The notes under the pieces: model-generated
What the model saw: only the letters and a program-made list of their open reading frames with translations
Told to the model about the DNA's origin: nothing
Database searches by the model: none
NCBI GenBank assembly: GCA_025454895.1
Contig: JALONO010000017.1
Span: 1 to 39,420 of the forward strand
DNA length: 39,420 nucleotides
Direction of reading: 5' to 3'
Source of the DNA: Bernardetiaceae bacterium
Lineage (GTDB): Bacteria; Bacteroidota; Bacteroidia; Cytophagales; Thermoflexibacteraceae
Shown: one piece after another, positions 24,734 through 32,084 of the stretch
Layout of the letters: every line of letters starts with the position of its first letter
Numbering within the stretch: position 1 is the stretch's first letter
Made by a program: the position numbers and the translations under genes

Positions 24734-26083
24734 ATGAAGAAGTCAGTTTTAGCCGTTATTTGGCTCGCCTTGTGTCTTATTTTAGTCTCTTACATTTCCC
24801 TGGCCCAGTCGGTGGACCGCGATTTGCAGGCCGGCCGCAAGGCTTACAACGAAAAGCGTTACGCCGCCGCCGTTACCTCGCTGGGCCGCGTGATTAGCCG
24901 CCAGCCCGACCACGTGGCCGCCCGTTACCTGCGGGCCAAATCCCTGATGGCCCTCTCAGCCCCCGCCGACGCGATCAAAGATTGGGACCGCCTGGTGAGC
25001 CTGATGCCCACCAACGGTGAGTATTACTTTGAGCGCGGGCAAGCCCACCTCAAGCGCAACAACCGCCAAAGTGCCGTAGCCGATTTTGAAATGGCCTCGC
25101 TCGCCAGCCCGCAAAACGCCACTTTTGCCCTCGAGAAAGCCAAGCTGTACACCCAGTTGGGCCAAACCATCGAGGCGGCCGAAGGCTACCAACTGGCGGT
25201 GGACTTAGACCCCAACAACGGGGCCGCTATTGAAGGCCGCCGGACCTCGCTCAACCAACTTACCGACGAGGATCGCCTGGCCCTTATCGAGACCAACTCG
25301 CGCGTGGCCGCGGCCAGCTTTGGCCGCCTGGAAGCCAAGCCCGTGCCCGATGATCAAAAGGTGATCCGCGAGCGCGAAACCATCTCGCAAACCAAATTTG
25401 CGACCATTGCCGAAGGCCGCCGCTACTACGACCAATTGAACGCCCGCACCGACTTTGCTCCTAGCAAAAAGCGCGTGCTGTTGGGCCTGGTGCGTGAAAA
25501 AATCCTGCGTGATGTGTACGTAGACCCTTACCTGGAAGACGTGGAGCAGATGAAAAAGCTGGTAGAAACCGAAAGCTGGATCAACCCCGAAGGCCGTAAG
25601 CACTACTTCAACACCATCAACGACAGCAAGTTCTGGTTCTCCGGCGGGGTGCAGCGCGACGATGCCTACGTGTATTACCGCGTTACCAAGAGCAAATTCA
25701 AGCCCCGCTATTTTGTGCACATGTACGCGGTACGCAACAACGAGTCGAACTTGGTGTTCAACAGCGACATTGCCGTAACCGAAGATAGCCTGGGCCGCCG
25801 GGTGGATTTGTTTGCCGCTCAAAACCGGGGCTATATGTGGCAGGTTTCTAAAACTGACCTGCTGCGGGCCACTTCTGACCCCAAAAACGGGAATTTTACC
25901 TACACGCCCGAAGGGAACATGCAACGCTTCAGCGAAGCCACGTTTAAGAATCGCCTGGGCAAAGCCGAATACGACAAATTGGTGATCCCGCGCGGTGAGG
26001 GGCTTAATCCCGCCATCCGGTCCACGGTCCACTACCTCATTACCGACTACGCCCGCGTACTGTCGATGCCACTGCGGCAATAG
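24734..26083 (+). CDS. exported TPR-repeat protein of unknown function
   Basis: A 449-residue exported protein. The start at 24734 gives a signal peptide (MKKSVLAVIWLALCLILVSYISLAQ). At least four TPR units cover about 27-170: AGRKAYNEKRYAAAVTSLGRVISRQPDHVAARYLRAKSLMALSAPADAIKDWDRLVSLMP, YYFERGQAHLKRNNRQSAVADFEMAS, and ALEKAKLYTQLGQTIEAAEGYQLAVDLDPNN. The remaining 250 residues form a domain I do not recognise, with repeated aromatic and basic segments (GRRYYDQLNARTDFAPSKKRVLLG; DDAYVYYRVTKSKFKPRYFVHMYAV). TPRs indicate protein-protein contacts in the periplasm. It has a strong intrinsic terminator and stands alone. Confidence 0.75.
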   Translation: MKKSVLAVIWLALCLILVSYISLAQSVDRDLQAGRKAYNEKRYAAAVTSLGRVISRQPDHVAARYLRAKSLMALSAPADAIKDWDRLVSLMPTNGEYYFERGQAHLKRNNRQSAVADFEMASLASPQNATFALEKAKLYTQLGQTIEAAEGYQLAVDLDPNNGAAIEGRRTSLNQLTDEDRLALIETNSRVAAASFGRLEAKPVPDDQKVIRERETISQTKFATIAEGRRYYDQLNARTDFAPSKKRVLLGLVREKILRDVYVDPYLEDVEQMKKLVETESWINPEGRKHYFNTINDSKFWFSGGVQRDDAYVYYRVTKSKFKPRYFVHMYAVRNNESNLVFNSDIAVTEDSLGRRVDLFAAQNRGYMWQVSKTDLLRATSDPKNGNFTYTPEGNMQRFSEATFKNRLGKAEYDKLVIPRGEGLNPAIRSTVHYLITDYARVLSMPLRQ

Positions 26084-26107
26084 ACCGCCACGCAAGGCAA
26101 TCCTAAT

Positions 26108-26144
26108 ATCCCTAAGGGTTTTTGCAAACCTTTGGGGATTTTTT
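26108..26144 (+). terminator. intrinsic terminator of the TPR gene
   Basis: ATCCCTAAGGGTTT and AAACCTTTGGGGAT form a 14-bp stem with wobble pairs and a TTGC loop, followed by six T residues, 24 bp past the stop. Confidence 0.8.
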
Positions 26145-26207
26145 ATGGATAATCAGTAGAGAAAGGGCGTGCGCTGGTTCCACCCGGCGGTTGAATAAAT
26201 CCCGCTA

Positions 26208-26301
26208 ATACCAAAATCAAATAAGCTTTGCCTGTTCCTGGTGCTGTAAATGATGGATAAACAAGGAGAATGATTATGCAATCATTCATTCATTTTAATA
26301 T
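26208..26301 (+). repeat. R1 copy E (94 bp, internal deletion)
   Basis: Begins ATACCAAAATCAAATAAG, has CTGGTGCTGTAAATGATGGAT and ends TTCATTTTAATAT. About 8 bp in the central CAATCATTTG block are missing relative to copy C. Confidence 0.8.
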
Positions 26302-26378
26302 CGCCTATCCACAATCACCGCCCTGGCGCTCCATAAATGTCCCGAACCGCGTAATTTTACCGATCAAACGCGCCTTCG

Positions 26379-26441
26379 GTTTAAATGATTGAATATCGTA
26401 CAAAACAATCATTTGATCATGAAATCATTAAACAATTGAAA
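26379..26441 (+). repeat. R1 copy F (right two thirds) at the uxaA start
   Basis: AAATGATTGAATATCG and AACAATCATTTGATCATG match the R1 middle; the right end has decayed to CAATTGAA, and the next ATG is the start codon used for uxaA. The R1 reading phase is open and in frame with uxaA. Confidence 0.75.
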
Positions 26442-28094
26442 ATGAGCACCAAAGTCCTCAAAATCCACCCGGCCGACAACGTGGTGGTGGCCCTGGCCGA
26501 TCTGCGCCCCGGCGAGCAAGTTCGTTATGCCGACCAAACCTATCAAGTGCGGGAGTTGATCCCAGCCAAACATAAATTTGCCATCGAGGCTTTTGCCCCC
26601 GGCGATGCGGTTACCATGTACGGCGTGTTGGTGGGCCGGGCCACCCAGCCCATTGCCGAGGGCGGGCTGATCTCCACCCAAAACCTGAAACACGCGGCCC
26701 AGCCTTACCAACTCGGGGCCCGCCACCTCGCCTGGCCCCAACCCGAGGTGAGCCGGTTTGCCGGACGCACTTTCCTGGGCTACCACCGCGCCGACGGCCG
26801 GGTGGGCACGGCCAACCATTGGCTGGTAGTGCCCCTAGTGTTCTGCGAAAACCGCAACCTCAACGCCGTGAAAGAAGCCCTGGTCAAAGAACTTGGCTAT
26901 GCCACGGGTCAAAATTATGCCCTGGACGTGCGCGGGTTGGTGCAGCAGTACCAAGCCGGGGCCAACCTGGATCAACTGCTGGCCGCCGATATTCTCCTAG
27001 ACCAGCAACAACGCCAGGCCCAGCGGCTGTTCCCCAACGTGGACGGCATCAAGTTCCTGAACCACGAGGGCGGCTGCGGCGGCACCCGGCAAGACTCCGA
27101 CGCCCTCTGCGGCTTGCTGGCCGGCTACATTACCCACCCCAACGTGGCTGGGGCCACCGTGCTTAGCCTAGGTTGCCAGCACGCGCAAGTGGGTATTTTA
27201 ATGGACGAGATCAAGAAGCGCGACCCCCAATTTAACAAACCGCTTTACGTACTGGGCCAGCAAGAAAGTAAGTCGGAACCCGACTTTGTGGCCGAGGCGG
27301 TGAAAAAGACTTTTGCTGGGCTGGTGCAGGCTAACCAGAACGTCCGCCGCCCGGCCCCGCTGAGCAAGCTGTGCGTGGGGCTGGAATGCGGCGGCTCCGA
27401 TGGGTTTTCCGGCATTTCGGCTAACCCGGCCATTGGCCACGTGGCCGATATGCTGGCCGTTTTGGGCGGCACGGCCATTTTGTCGGAGTTCCCGGAATTG
27501 TGCGGGGTGGAGCAAGAGCTGAGCGATCGCTGCGTGAGCGAAGCGGTGGCCAACAAGTTTATCGGTCTCATGCGCGCCTACGAAGCGCGGGCCTTCGAGG
27601 CTGGTTCGGGGTTCGACATGAACCCTTCGCCGGGCAATATCAAAGACGGCCTCATCACCGATGCCATCAAGTCGGCCGGGGCGGCCAAGAAAGGCGGTAC
27701 CTCGCCCATTACCCAGGTGCTCGATTACCCGGAGCGGTCCACCGAGCCGGGTTTGAACCTGCTTTGCACCCCCGGCAACGACGTGGAAAGCACCACCGCC
27801 CTGGCGGCGGCGGGCTGTAACCTCATTTTGTTCACCACCGGGCTGGGCACGCCTACGGGCAACCCGGTGGCCCCCACGCTCAAAATCGCCACGAATTCCA
27901 CCCTGGCCCGGCGCATGGCGGATATTATTGACGTGGACGCGGGCACCATCATTACCGGGCAAGACAGCATCGCCAGTAAGGGCGAGGAAATCCTTGAACT
28001 GATGATCAAGGTAGCCAGCGGCGAAGTGGTGGCCAAAGCTGTGGCTCTGGGGCAAGACGATTTCATTCCCTGGAAACGCGGGGTTTCGTTGTGA
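26442..28094 (+). CDS. uxaA: UxaA-family altronate dehydratase-like enzyme
   Basis: Sugar-acid dehydratase of 550 residues with an N-terminal SAF domain (about 5-80; LKIHPADNVVVALADLRPGEQVRY) and the C-terminal UxaA catalytic domain: GYHRADGRVGTANHWLVVPLVFCENRN, NHEGGCGG near 212, LGCQHAQ, GLECGGSDGFSGISANPAIG near 315 and the C-terminal TTGLGTPTGNPVAPTLKIATNS. This set fits altronate or galactarate dehydratase, part of hexuronate/hexarate catabolism. No other uronate genes are nearby, so the physiological substrate is uncertain. The start at 26442 (MSTKVLKIHP) matches the family; a longer in-frame start at 26385 would add 19 residues from repeat R1 copy F. Confidence 0.88.
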   Translation: MSTKVLKIHPADNVVVALADLRPGEQVRYADQTYQVRELIPAKHKFAIEAFAPGDAVTMYGVLVGRATQPIAEGGLISTQNLKHAAQPYQLGARHLAWPQPEVSRFAGRTFLGYHRADGRVGTANHWLVVPLVFCENRNLNAVKEALVKELGYATGQNYALDVRGLVQQYQAGANLDQLLAADILLDQQQRQAQRLFPNVDGIKFLNHEGGCGGTRQDSDALCGLLAGYITHPNVAGATVLSLGCQHAQVGILMDEIKKRDPQFNKPLYVLGQQESKSEPDFVAEAVKKTFAGLVQANQNVRRPAPLSKLCVGLECGGSDGFSGISANPAIGHVADMLAVLGGTAILSEFPELCGVEQELSDRCVSEAVANKFIGLMRAYEARAFEAGSGFDMNPSPGNIKDGLITDAIKSAGAAKKGGTSPITQVLDYPERSTEPGLNLLCTPGNDVESTTALAAAGCNLILFTTGLGTPTGNPVAPTLKIATNSTLARRMADIIDVDAGTIITGQDSIASKGEEILELMIKVASGEVVAKAVALGQDDFIPWKRGVSL

Positions 28095-28344
28095 GGGTTT
28101 TTTGGTGGGAGACTCAACCGAGTTCAAGTTGGCCAAAGGACCTGGTTTAGCTAAAATAGCCGCCCCTGGCCATCGCGGCTTTGTCGCGTTGATGAAACGA
28201 GAACAAGTAGGTTTTTTCCTTAATTTTATCTGCTAAAGTTAACCTGCAATTACCTATGGAATGAATGGTTGCAAGTTGGTTAAAATCTTAAAAATCACTT
28301 ATTCAGGCACCCGATGTTGGCTGATTATTTATTACTTTTTTTCT
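28095..28344. other. spacer between uxaA and the molybdopterin-fold gene
   Basis: About 250 bp, GC-rich near uxaA then AT-rich. A weak GCCGC/GCGGC hairpin with a short T-run may terminate uxaA. A TAATTTTA sequence near 28220 is one base off the promoter consensus. No gene seen. Confidence 0.4.
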
Positions 28345-28857
28345 ATGAAACTTAGCTTTGTCTTTTTGTTAATTGCCTTACCTTCAATAGTTTGGGGACA
28401 AAAAACCGATTTGCAAACCCAGGAGTTTGCCGTTACTGGTTTAGTAAAAAAGGAAATGAAATTTACCCTGGCCCAAATAGATAGTTTGGAAGCCCAAACT
28501 CTGCCGGATGTAGCGATTTTAAACCATGCGGGCGAGTCTCGGGGCATGGCCAAACAACTCAAGGGTGTGCTGGTGAAAAACCTACTCCAGGGCCTTGCCT
28601 TGCAAGAAGATAGCCCAAAGCGGTTCAGCGAATTTTACTTGGTTTTCGTCGCGGCGGATGGTTATAAAGTCGTCTATTCTTGGAACGAAATTTTCAATTC
28701 GCCGATCGGGGATAACCTCTATTTCATCACGGCCAAAGAAGGCAAAACGCTGGCCCAGATGGACGAACGAATTCTGGTGCTTACGCCCATCGATTTCAAA
28801 ACCGGACGTCGTCATATCAAGGCCCTTAGCAAAATCGTGGTCAGCCGGGCCGAGTGA
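28345..28857 (+). CDS. exported protein with sulfite-oxidase-type molybdopterin-binding fold
   Basis: A 170-residue protein with a signal peptide (MKLSFVFLLIALPSIVWGQ). The rest resembles the small SUOX/oxidoreductase molybdopterin-binding domain: FAVTGLVKKEMKFTLAQIDSL, KGVLVKNLLQGLALQED, and AADGYKVVYSWNEIFN followed by DERILVLTPIDFKTGRRHIKALSKIVV. In catalytic family members a cysteine ligates molybdenum; this protein contains no cysteine at all, so it is probably not a redox enzyme but a fold derivative, perhaps a binding protein. The start at 28345 is chosen for the signal peptide; an upstream ATG at 28261 adds an unrelated leader. R1 copy G lies just beyond the stop. Confidence 0.65.
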   Translation: MKLSFVFLLIALPSIVWGQKTDLQTQEFAVTGLVKKEMKFTLAQIDSLEAQTLPDVAILNHAGESRGMAKQLKGVLVKNLLQGLALQEDSPKRFSEFYLVFVAADGYKVVYSWNEIFNSPIGDNLYFITAKEGKTLAQMDERILVLTPIDFKTGRRHIKALSKIVVSRAE

Positions 28858-28875
28858 AGCGATGCTGGTTATTGG

Positions 28876-28961
28876 GGATTGTTGATTCTTGATATCATAA
28901 ATAATTGATAATCAAGAAGTGTGATCGTTTGATTAGGCAATCATTAAGCTGTTTTTAGTAA
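28876..28961 (+). repeat. R1 copy G (left part worn)
   Basis: ATAAATAATTGATAATCAAG, TCGTTTGATTAGGCAATCATT and a right end TTTTTAGTA match R1. The left terminal repeat is not recognisable. It lies between two convergent genes, ending 4 bp from the PlsC stop. Confidence 0.75.
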
Positions 28962-28965
28962 GACA

Positions 28966-29688
28966 TTAATTCCCCAGACCAGGCCAATGCCGGGCCAAAG
29001 TTTGGGCAATGGTGCGGTGCACCTCCTGCCGGGCAGTTTCGGGGTCGGTTACCCATACCGGGGCATGAAAGATGACCTTGGCCCGTTGACGGTGCAGCCG
29101 CAGCGGCATTTGATCTGGTAAAATGAGCAGGTTGTAAGGCAGGCTCACCGGCACAATGGGTCGCCCGGTGGCGGCGGCTAGCTTGAAGGCCCCTTCTTTG
29201 AACGCCCCGAGTTGCCCTGGTTGGGGGCTGCCGAACCCACCTTCGGGAAACAGCACCAAACTTTTGCCTTGGGCCAGGGCGGCGGCGGCTTGCTGCATCA
29301 CGGCGTAGCGGCTACGCAGGCTGTCGCGGTCCACGCCAATGTGGACTTTGCGGAACACATAGCCGAAAATGGGCACCCGGCCCAGCGAACTTTTGCCAAT
29401 GAACACGAAAAAGCGGCTAATGGCTTGGGTAAGCACCGGCACATCGATGTACGACGAGTGGTTGGGGCAGAAAATCACTGGCCCCGTCGGGGGGCGCGGC
29501 CCTTCGTACTCGGTTTGTACCCGGATGCCCGCCACCCAGAAAAATGCTTTGCCCCACCAGTGGTAAAAACGGGCGGCCCAGCGGTGGCCCCAAGCCCAAC
29601 GGGCGGCTAACAAGCAGGCCGGGGCTAGGGCCAGGTAAATGCCCACAAACCAAAACGCGCACCAAAAATTGTACAGCGTGCGGGCCAT
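28966..29688 (-). CDS. plsC: 1-acyl-sn-glycerol-3-phosphate acyltransferase (PlsC family)
   Basis: Lysophosphatidate acyltransferase of 240 residues acting at the inner membrane in phosphatidate synthesis. It opens with a membrane helix (FWCAFWFVGIYLALAPACLLAA). Family blocks: NHSSYID (HX4D catalytic motif) near 77, GKSSLGRVPIFGYVFRKVHIGVDRDS near 98-122 (block II), LVLFPEGGFGS near 145 (FPEG, block III) and PIVPVSL near 178 (block IV). Length is normal. DUF4290 is 9 bp upstream on the same strand, so the two probably share a transcript. It could also be a related lysolipid acyltransferase, such as one for ornithine or other amino lipids. Confidence 0.9.
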   Translation of the reverse strand: MARTLYNFWCAFWFVGIYLALAPACLLAARWAWGHRWAARFYHWWGKAFFWVAGIRVQTEYEGPRPPTGPVIFCPNHSSYIDVPVLTQAISRFFVFIGKSSLGRVPIFGYVFRKVHIGVDRDSLRSRYAVMQQAAAALAQGKSLVLFPEGGFGSPQPGQLGAFKEGAFKLAAATGRPIVPVSLPYNLLILPDQMPLRLHRQRAKVIFHAPVWVTDPETARQEVHRTIAQTLARHWPGLGN

Positions 29689-29697
29689 GGGGTTGGG

Positions 29698-30369
29698 TTA
29701 TTTACGACGCTTGAACTTTCCGTGTTTGTTGTTGTTATTGTGCTTGCCGTGCTTGTTTTGGTGCCGTTGTTCGCCGCGCTCGGGTCGCTCGCGCGGGTCG
29801 CGGGCCGAAGGTTCGGCCAGGGAGCCTTCGTTGCGCACCTCGTCGGGCGTGAGCTGCAATTGATTGTTGGAAAGTTCGCGCAAGTGCTTTAAAATCAGCA
29901 CATCTTCCACGTGTTCTTTGTTCCAGGTGGTGTAAAAAGTGCGCATCAGCCTAAATAAATAGAGGGCGGCTTGGTGGCGCTCGGTAGGGTCTTGGATGGC
30001 AATGGCCTGGGCCACCAGCAGTTCCACGTTGCGGCCGTAATGGCGGTAGGTGATCTCGTTGTTCACGTAGCTCATCCGCTTGGGCTTTTTGTAAAGCTCG
30101 GCGCGGTCGGGCTTGGGGTAGGGGCCGTCAATGTCCAGTTGAAAATCGGCCATTACTTGGAGGTGGTCCCAAATGCGCTGGGGGTTGTCCATGCTTTCGC
30201 GCACGCTGGGGTTGAGTTGTTTCATCAAATTGATGAGCACGTGGGCCAGGGCGGTGCGTTCCTCCTGGTTGGGGATGGTACACAGGTACTCGGCCAGTTT
30301 TTGTACGTTACGGCCGTACTCCTTGAGCAACAGGTACGAACGCTGGGTATTGTATTCGAATTGATCCAT
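29698..30369 (-). CDS. DUF4290 protein
   Basis: A 223-residue protein of a Bacteroidota-restricted family of unknown function. The N-terminal core (MDQFEYNTQRSYLLLKEYGRNVQKLAEYLCTIPNQEERTALAHVLINLMKQLNP) and WDHLQVMADFQLDIDGPYPKP are the family signature; MSYVNNEITYRHYGRNVELLVAQAI continues it. The last 45 residues are charged, His/Asn/Lys/Arg-rich low complexity (RHQNKHGKHNNNNKHGKFKRRK), which may bind nucleic acid or metal. The start at 30369 is preferred; an upstream ATG at 30471 adds a sequence unlike the family. It is the first gene of an operon with plsC. Confidence 0.85.
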   Translation of the reverse strand: MDQFEYNTQRSYLLLKEYGRNVQKLAEYLCTIPNQEERTALAHVLINLMKQLNPSVRESMDNPQRIWDHLQVMADFQLDIDGPYPKPDRAELYKKPKRMSYVNNEITYRHYGRNVELLVAQAIAIQDPTERHQAALYLFRLMRTFYTTWNKEHVEDVLILKHLRELSNNQLQLTPDEVRNEGSLAEPSARDPRERPERGEQRHQNKHGKHNNNNKHGKFKRRK

Positions 30370-30443
30370 AAATGCGGGAAGGTAGGCCCAAACAGGGTAG
30401 GCCTGGCCCAGTTTTAAACCGTAAAGGTAGGTTACTTTGGTTA

Positions 30444-30451
30444 CAAAGTTA
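30444..30451 (-). promoter_or_regulatory. putative -7 element before the DUF4290/plsC operon
   Basis: TAACTTTG on the minus strand matches TAnnTTTG, 74 nt before the DUF4290 start; a TTG lies 17 nt upstream of it, slightly closer than usual. Confidence 0.45.
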
Positions 30452-30613
30452 TTTCCGTTCCGCGCAGGCAATACGGCCCACTTGCTCCCAATAAAAACGG
30501 GCCGGATAATTTGCTTTTTGGGCAGAATTCATATTTTTGTAACATCTAAGCCGATTTAGGGTATTTTTCGTAACCAAACCCAGTAAAATCAGCTTTTTTA
30601 GTCTTAACCTGCC

Positions 30614-30621
30614 TATTTTTG
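30614..30621 (+). promoter_or_regulatory. -7 element next to the 39-residue ORF
   Basis: TATTTTTG matches TAnnTTTG. A transcription start a few bases downstream would fall on or next to the ATG at 30626. The TTG element is replaced by a T-run about 14 nt upstream. Confidence 0.4.
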
Positions 30622-30625
30622 TTTC

Positions 30626-30745
30626 ATGCTGCACAAGGAATTTTCGCTTAATCGCAAAAATAATTTGCGGAAGATTATCCTCATCGTTGTCGTGGCCTTA
30701 GTGGTTTTGGTCAATTTGCTAAACGCCATTCCGCTCATTTTTTAG
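30626..30745 (+). CDS. 39-residue single-span membrane protein
   Basis: MLHKEFSLNRKNNLRKIIL then IVVVALVVLVNLLNAIPLIF: a basic N-terminus and one hydrophobic helix of about 22 residues, ending at the membrane. No family is recognised. A TATTTTTG box lies 4 nt before the ATG, implying an almost leaderless transcript. It is divergent from DUF4290 and convergent with the DUF819 gene. Short length leaves the call uncertain; the promoter match, the clean stop and the transmembrane pattern are the support. Confidence 0.45.
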   Translation: MLHKEFSLNRKNNLRKIILIVVVALVVLVNLLNAIPLIF

Positions 30746-30766
30746 CCAAGGGGTTTCCCTTCCACC

Positions 30767-31921
30767 TTATTGTAGCCATTCGGCCAAGCCTATGCCCAGG
30801 TAAGTGCCTATGGCATAGCCAATTCCGCCCCCGAGCACTCCGGGCAGTAGCAGGTCGGGTCGGCGCAAGCCCTCGGCTACGGCCAGGGCGGTGGGCGGCC
30901 CGCCGATGTTGGCCATCGAGGCCACCGCGATTTTGGCCCAGTCTTGCCCCAGCCATCCGCCTACCCCAAAAATGAAGAGGGCATGGGTGCTGATGAGGAT
31001 TCCCACAAAAGCCATCAGTTGCAGGGCCAATGTATGGTTTTGGATCAAAACGGCAAAATCGCAGTACGCCCCAATCACCGCCAGGAAAATATAGATCAAA
31101 AACGTACCCAACAGTTGCGCCCCCCGCAGGCGGGCCACCGCCGGGATTTGGGCCACGGCCAAACTGAGCGTGGTGAGCACCAAAATGGGCGGTACGGCGG
31201 GCAGCCAAGCGGCCGCCTGGTTGGCTACCCACCACACCGCCAGGCCCAAACCTAAAAGCAGCCCCAGGTCTAGCAATGAGCCGGGCGGGTGGGCAGTAGG
31301 GTGGGGGAGCGGGTCGTTACCTGTTAGGCCACTGTCGGGTGCGGCTTGGTGCCGGGGCCACCGCCGGGCCAGCCAGCGGGTAACGCCCAGGGTGGCCATG
31401 ATGGCCAGGCTGCCCACCACGTTGTCCACGGCGGTGGCGGCCGCGAACACGTGGGGCAACTCTTCGCCCAGGCGGTAGTGCAGGGCGATGGCGTTGAAAT
31501 TGAGGCTGCCCCCAATGTACGTGCCCGTGTACATGCCCGCCACTTTGGCCAACCAAGGGGCGGCTTGGCCCCCGCCCACGGCCCAAAAGGCCAGTACGGC
31601 CCCCACCAAACTGCCCAGGGTACCTAAAAAGAACAGTCCCAGCATGGGCAAACCAATCCGTTGCAAGGTGGGCAGGTTGATGTTGAGCATGAGCAGGAAC
31701 ACCGCCAGCGGGGCCAGGTAGGTAAAGGCCGCGTCGTAAACCGGGGTGGGCGTGGCCGAGGCCGGGATCAGCCCCCCGTTGGCCGCCAGCGCCCCTAGCC
31801 CGATCACCAAAATGGCTGGGCTTACCTGGCGGAACGCCCGGCGGCGGCCCAACCAGTCGGCCAGGGCCACTAGCAAGCACAAAATGGCCGCTAACGGCAC
31901 AGGTTGGAAGGTGAAGGGCAT
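30767..31921 (-). CDS. DUF819 family membrane protein
   Basis: A polytopic inner-membrane protein of 384 residues with about 10 hydrophobic segments, in the DUF819 (YjcL-like) family of putative transporters. Marker stretches are MLNINLPTLQRIG near 78, GTYIGGSLNFNAIALHYRL near 132 and the near-repeat VASMANIGGPPTALAVAEGL near 335, the paired Gly-Asn-rich motifs of the family's two halves. The substrate is unknown. A roughly 35-residue hydrophilic Pro/His-rich loop (HQAAPDSGLTGNDPLPHPTAHPPG) separates the halves. No close partner gene is evident. Confidence 0.85.
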   Translation of the reverse strand: MPFTFQPVPLAAILCLLVALADWLGRRRAFRQVSPAILVIGLGALAANGGLIPASATPTPVYDAAFTYLAPLAVFLLMLNINLPTLQRIGLPMLGLFFLGTLGSLVGAVLAFWAVGGGQAAPWLAKVAGMYTGTYIGGSLNFNAIALHYRLGEELPHVFAAATAVDNVVGSLAIMATLGVTRWLARRWPRHQAAPDSGLTGNDPLPHPTAHPPGSLLDLGLLLGLGLAVWWVANQAAAWLPAVPPILVLTTLSLAVAQIPAVARLRGAQLLGTFLIYIFLAVIGAYCDFAVLIQNHTLALQLMAFVGILISTHALFIFGVGGWLGQDWAKIAVASMANIGGPPTALAVAEGLRRPDLLLPGVLGGGIGYAIGTYLGIGLAEWLQ

Positions 31922-31990
31922 GGCGGGTGCTTAAGCCGGGGGTGATAGGGTGAAAAGGTGGGGGGTATATCGTTCAAGAAAACTATTCCG

Positions 31991-32058
31991 ATATTTAATA
32001 AATTGATAGTCAATAATTTACAAGGAGAGAGTGCAGCTCTTTTAATTTGGTTTTGGCT
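31991..32058 (-). repeat. R1 copy I (deleted, about 68 bp)
   Basis: Read on the minus strand: CCAAAACCAAATTAAAAG, CTCCTTGTAAATTATTGACT, then a jump to a worn right end. The central CAATCATTTGATCAT block is missing. It lies between the prs-like stop and DUF819. Confidence 0.65.
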
Positions 32059-32084
32059 AGCACTTTGTGCCCGTAACTCACTGG

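Noticed and set aside
25205-26095. 296-codon frame antisense to the TPR gene
   Set aside because: Shadow frame rich in Val/Gly/His from antisense GC codons; the plus-strand TPR gene is clearly the real one.
27198-28136. 312-codon frame antisense to uxaA
   Set aside because: Shadow of uxaA; no conserved motif.
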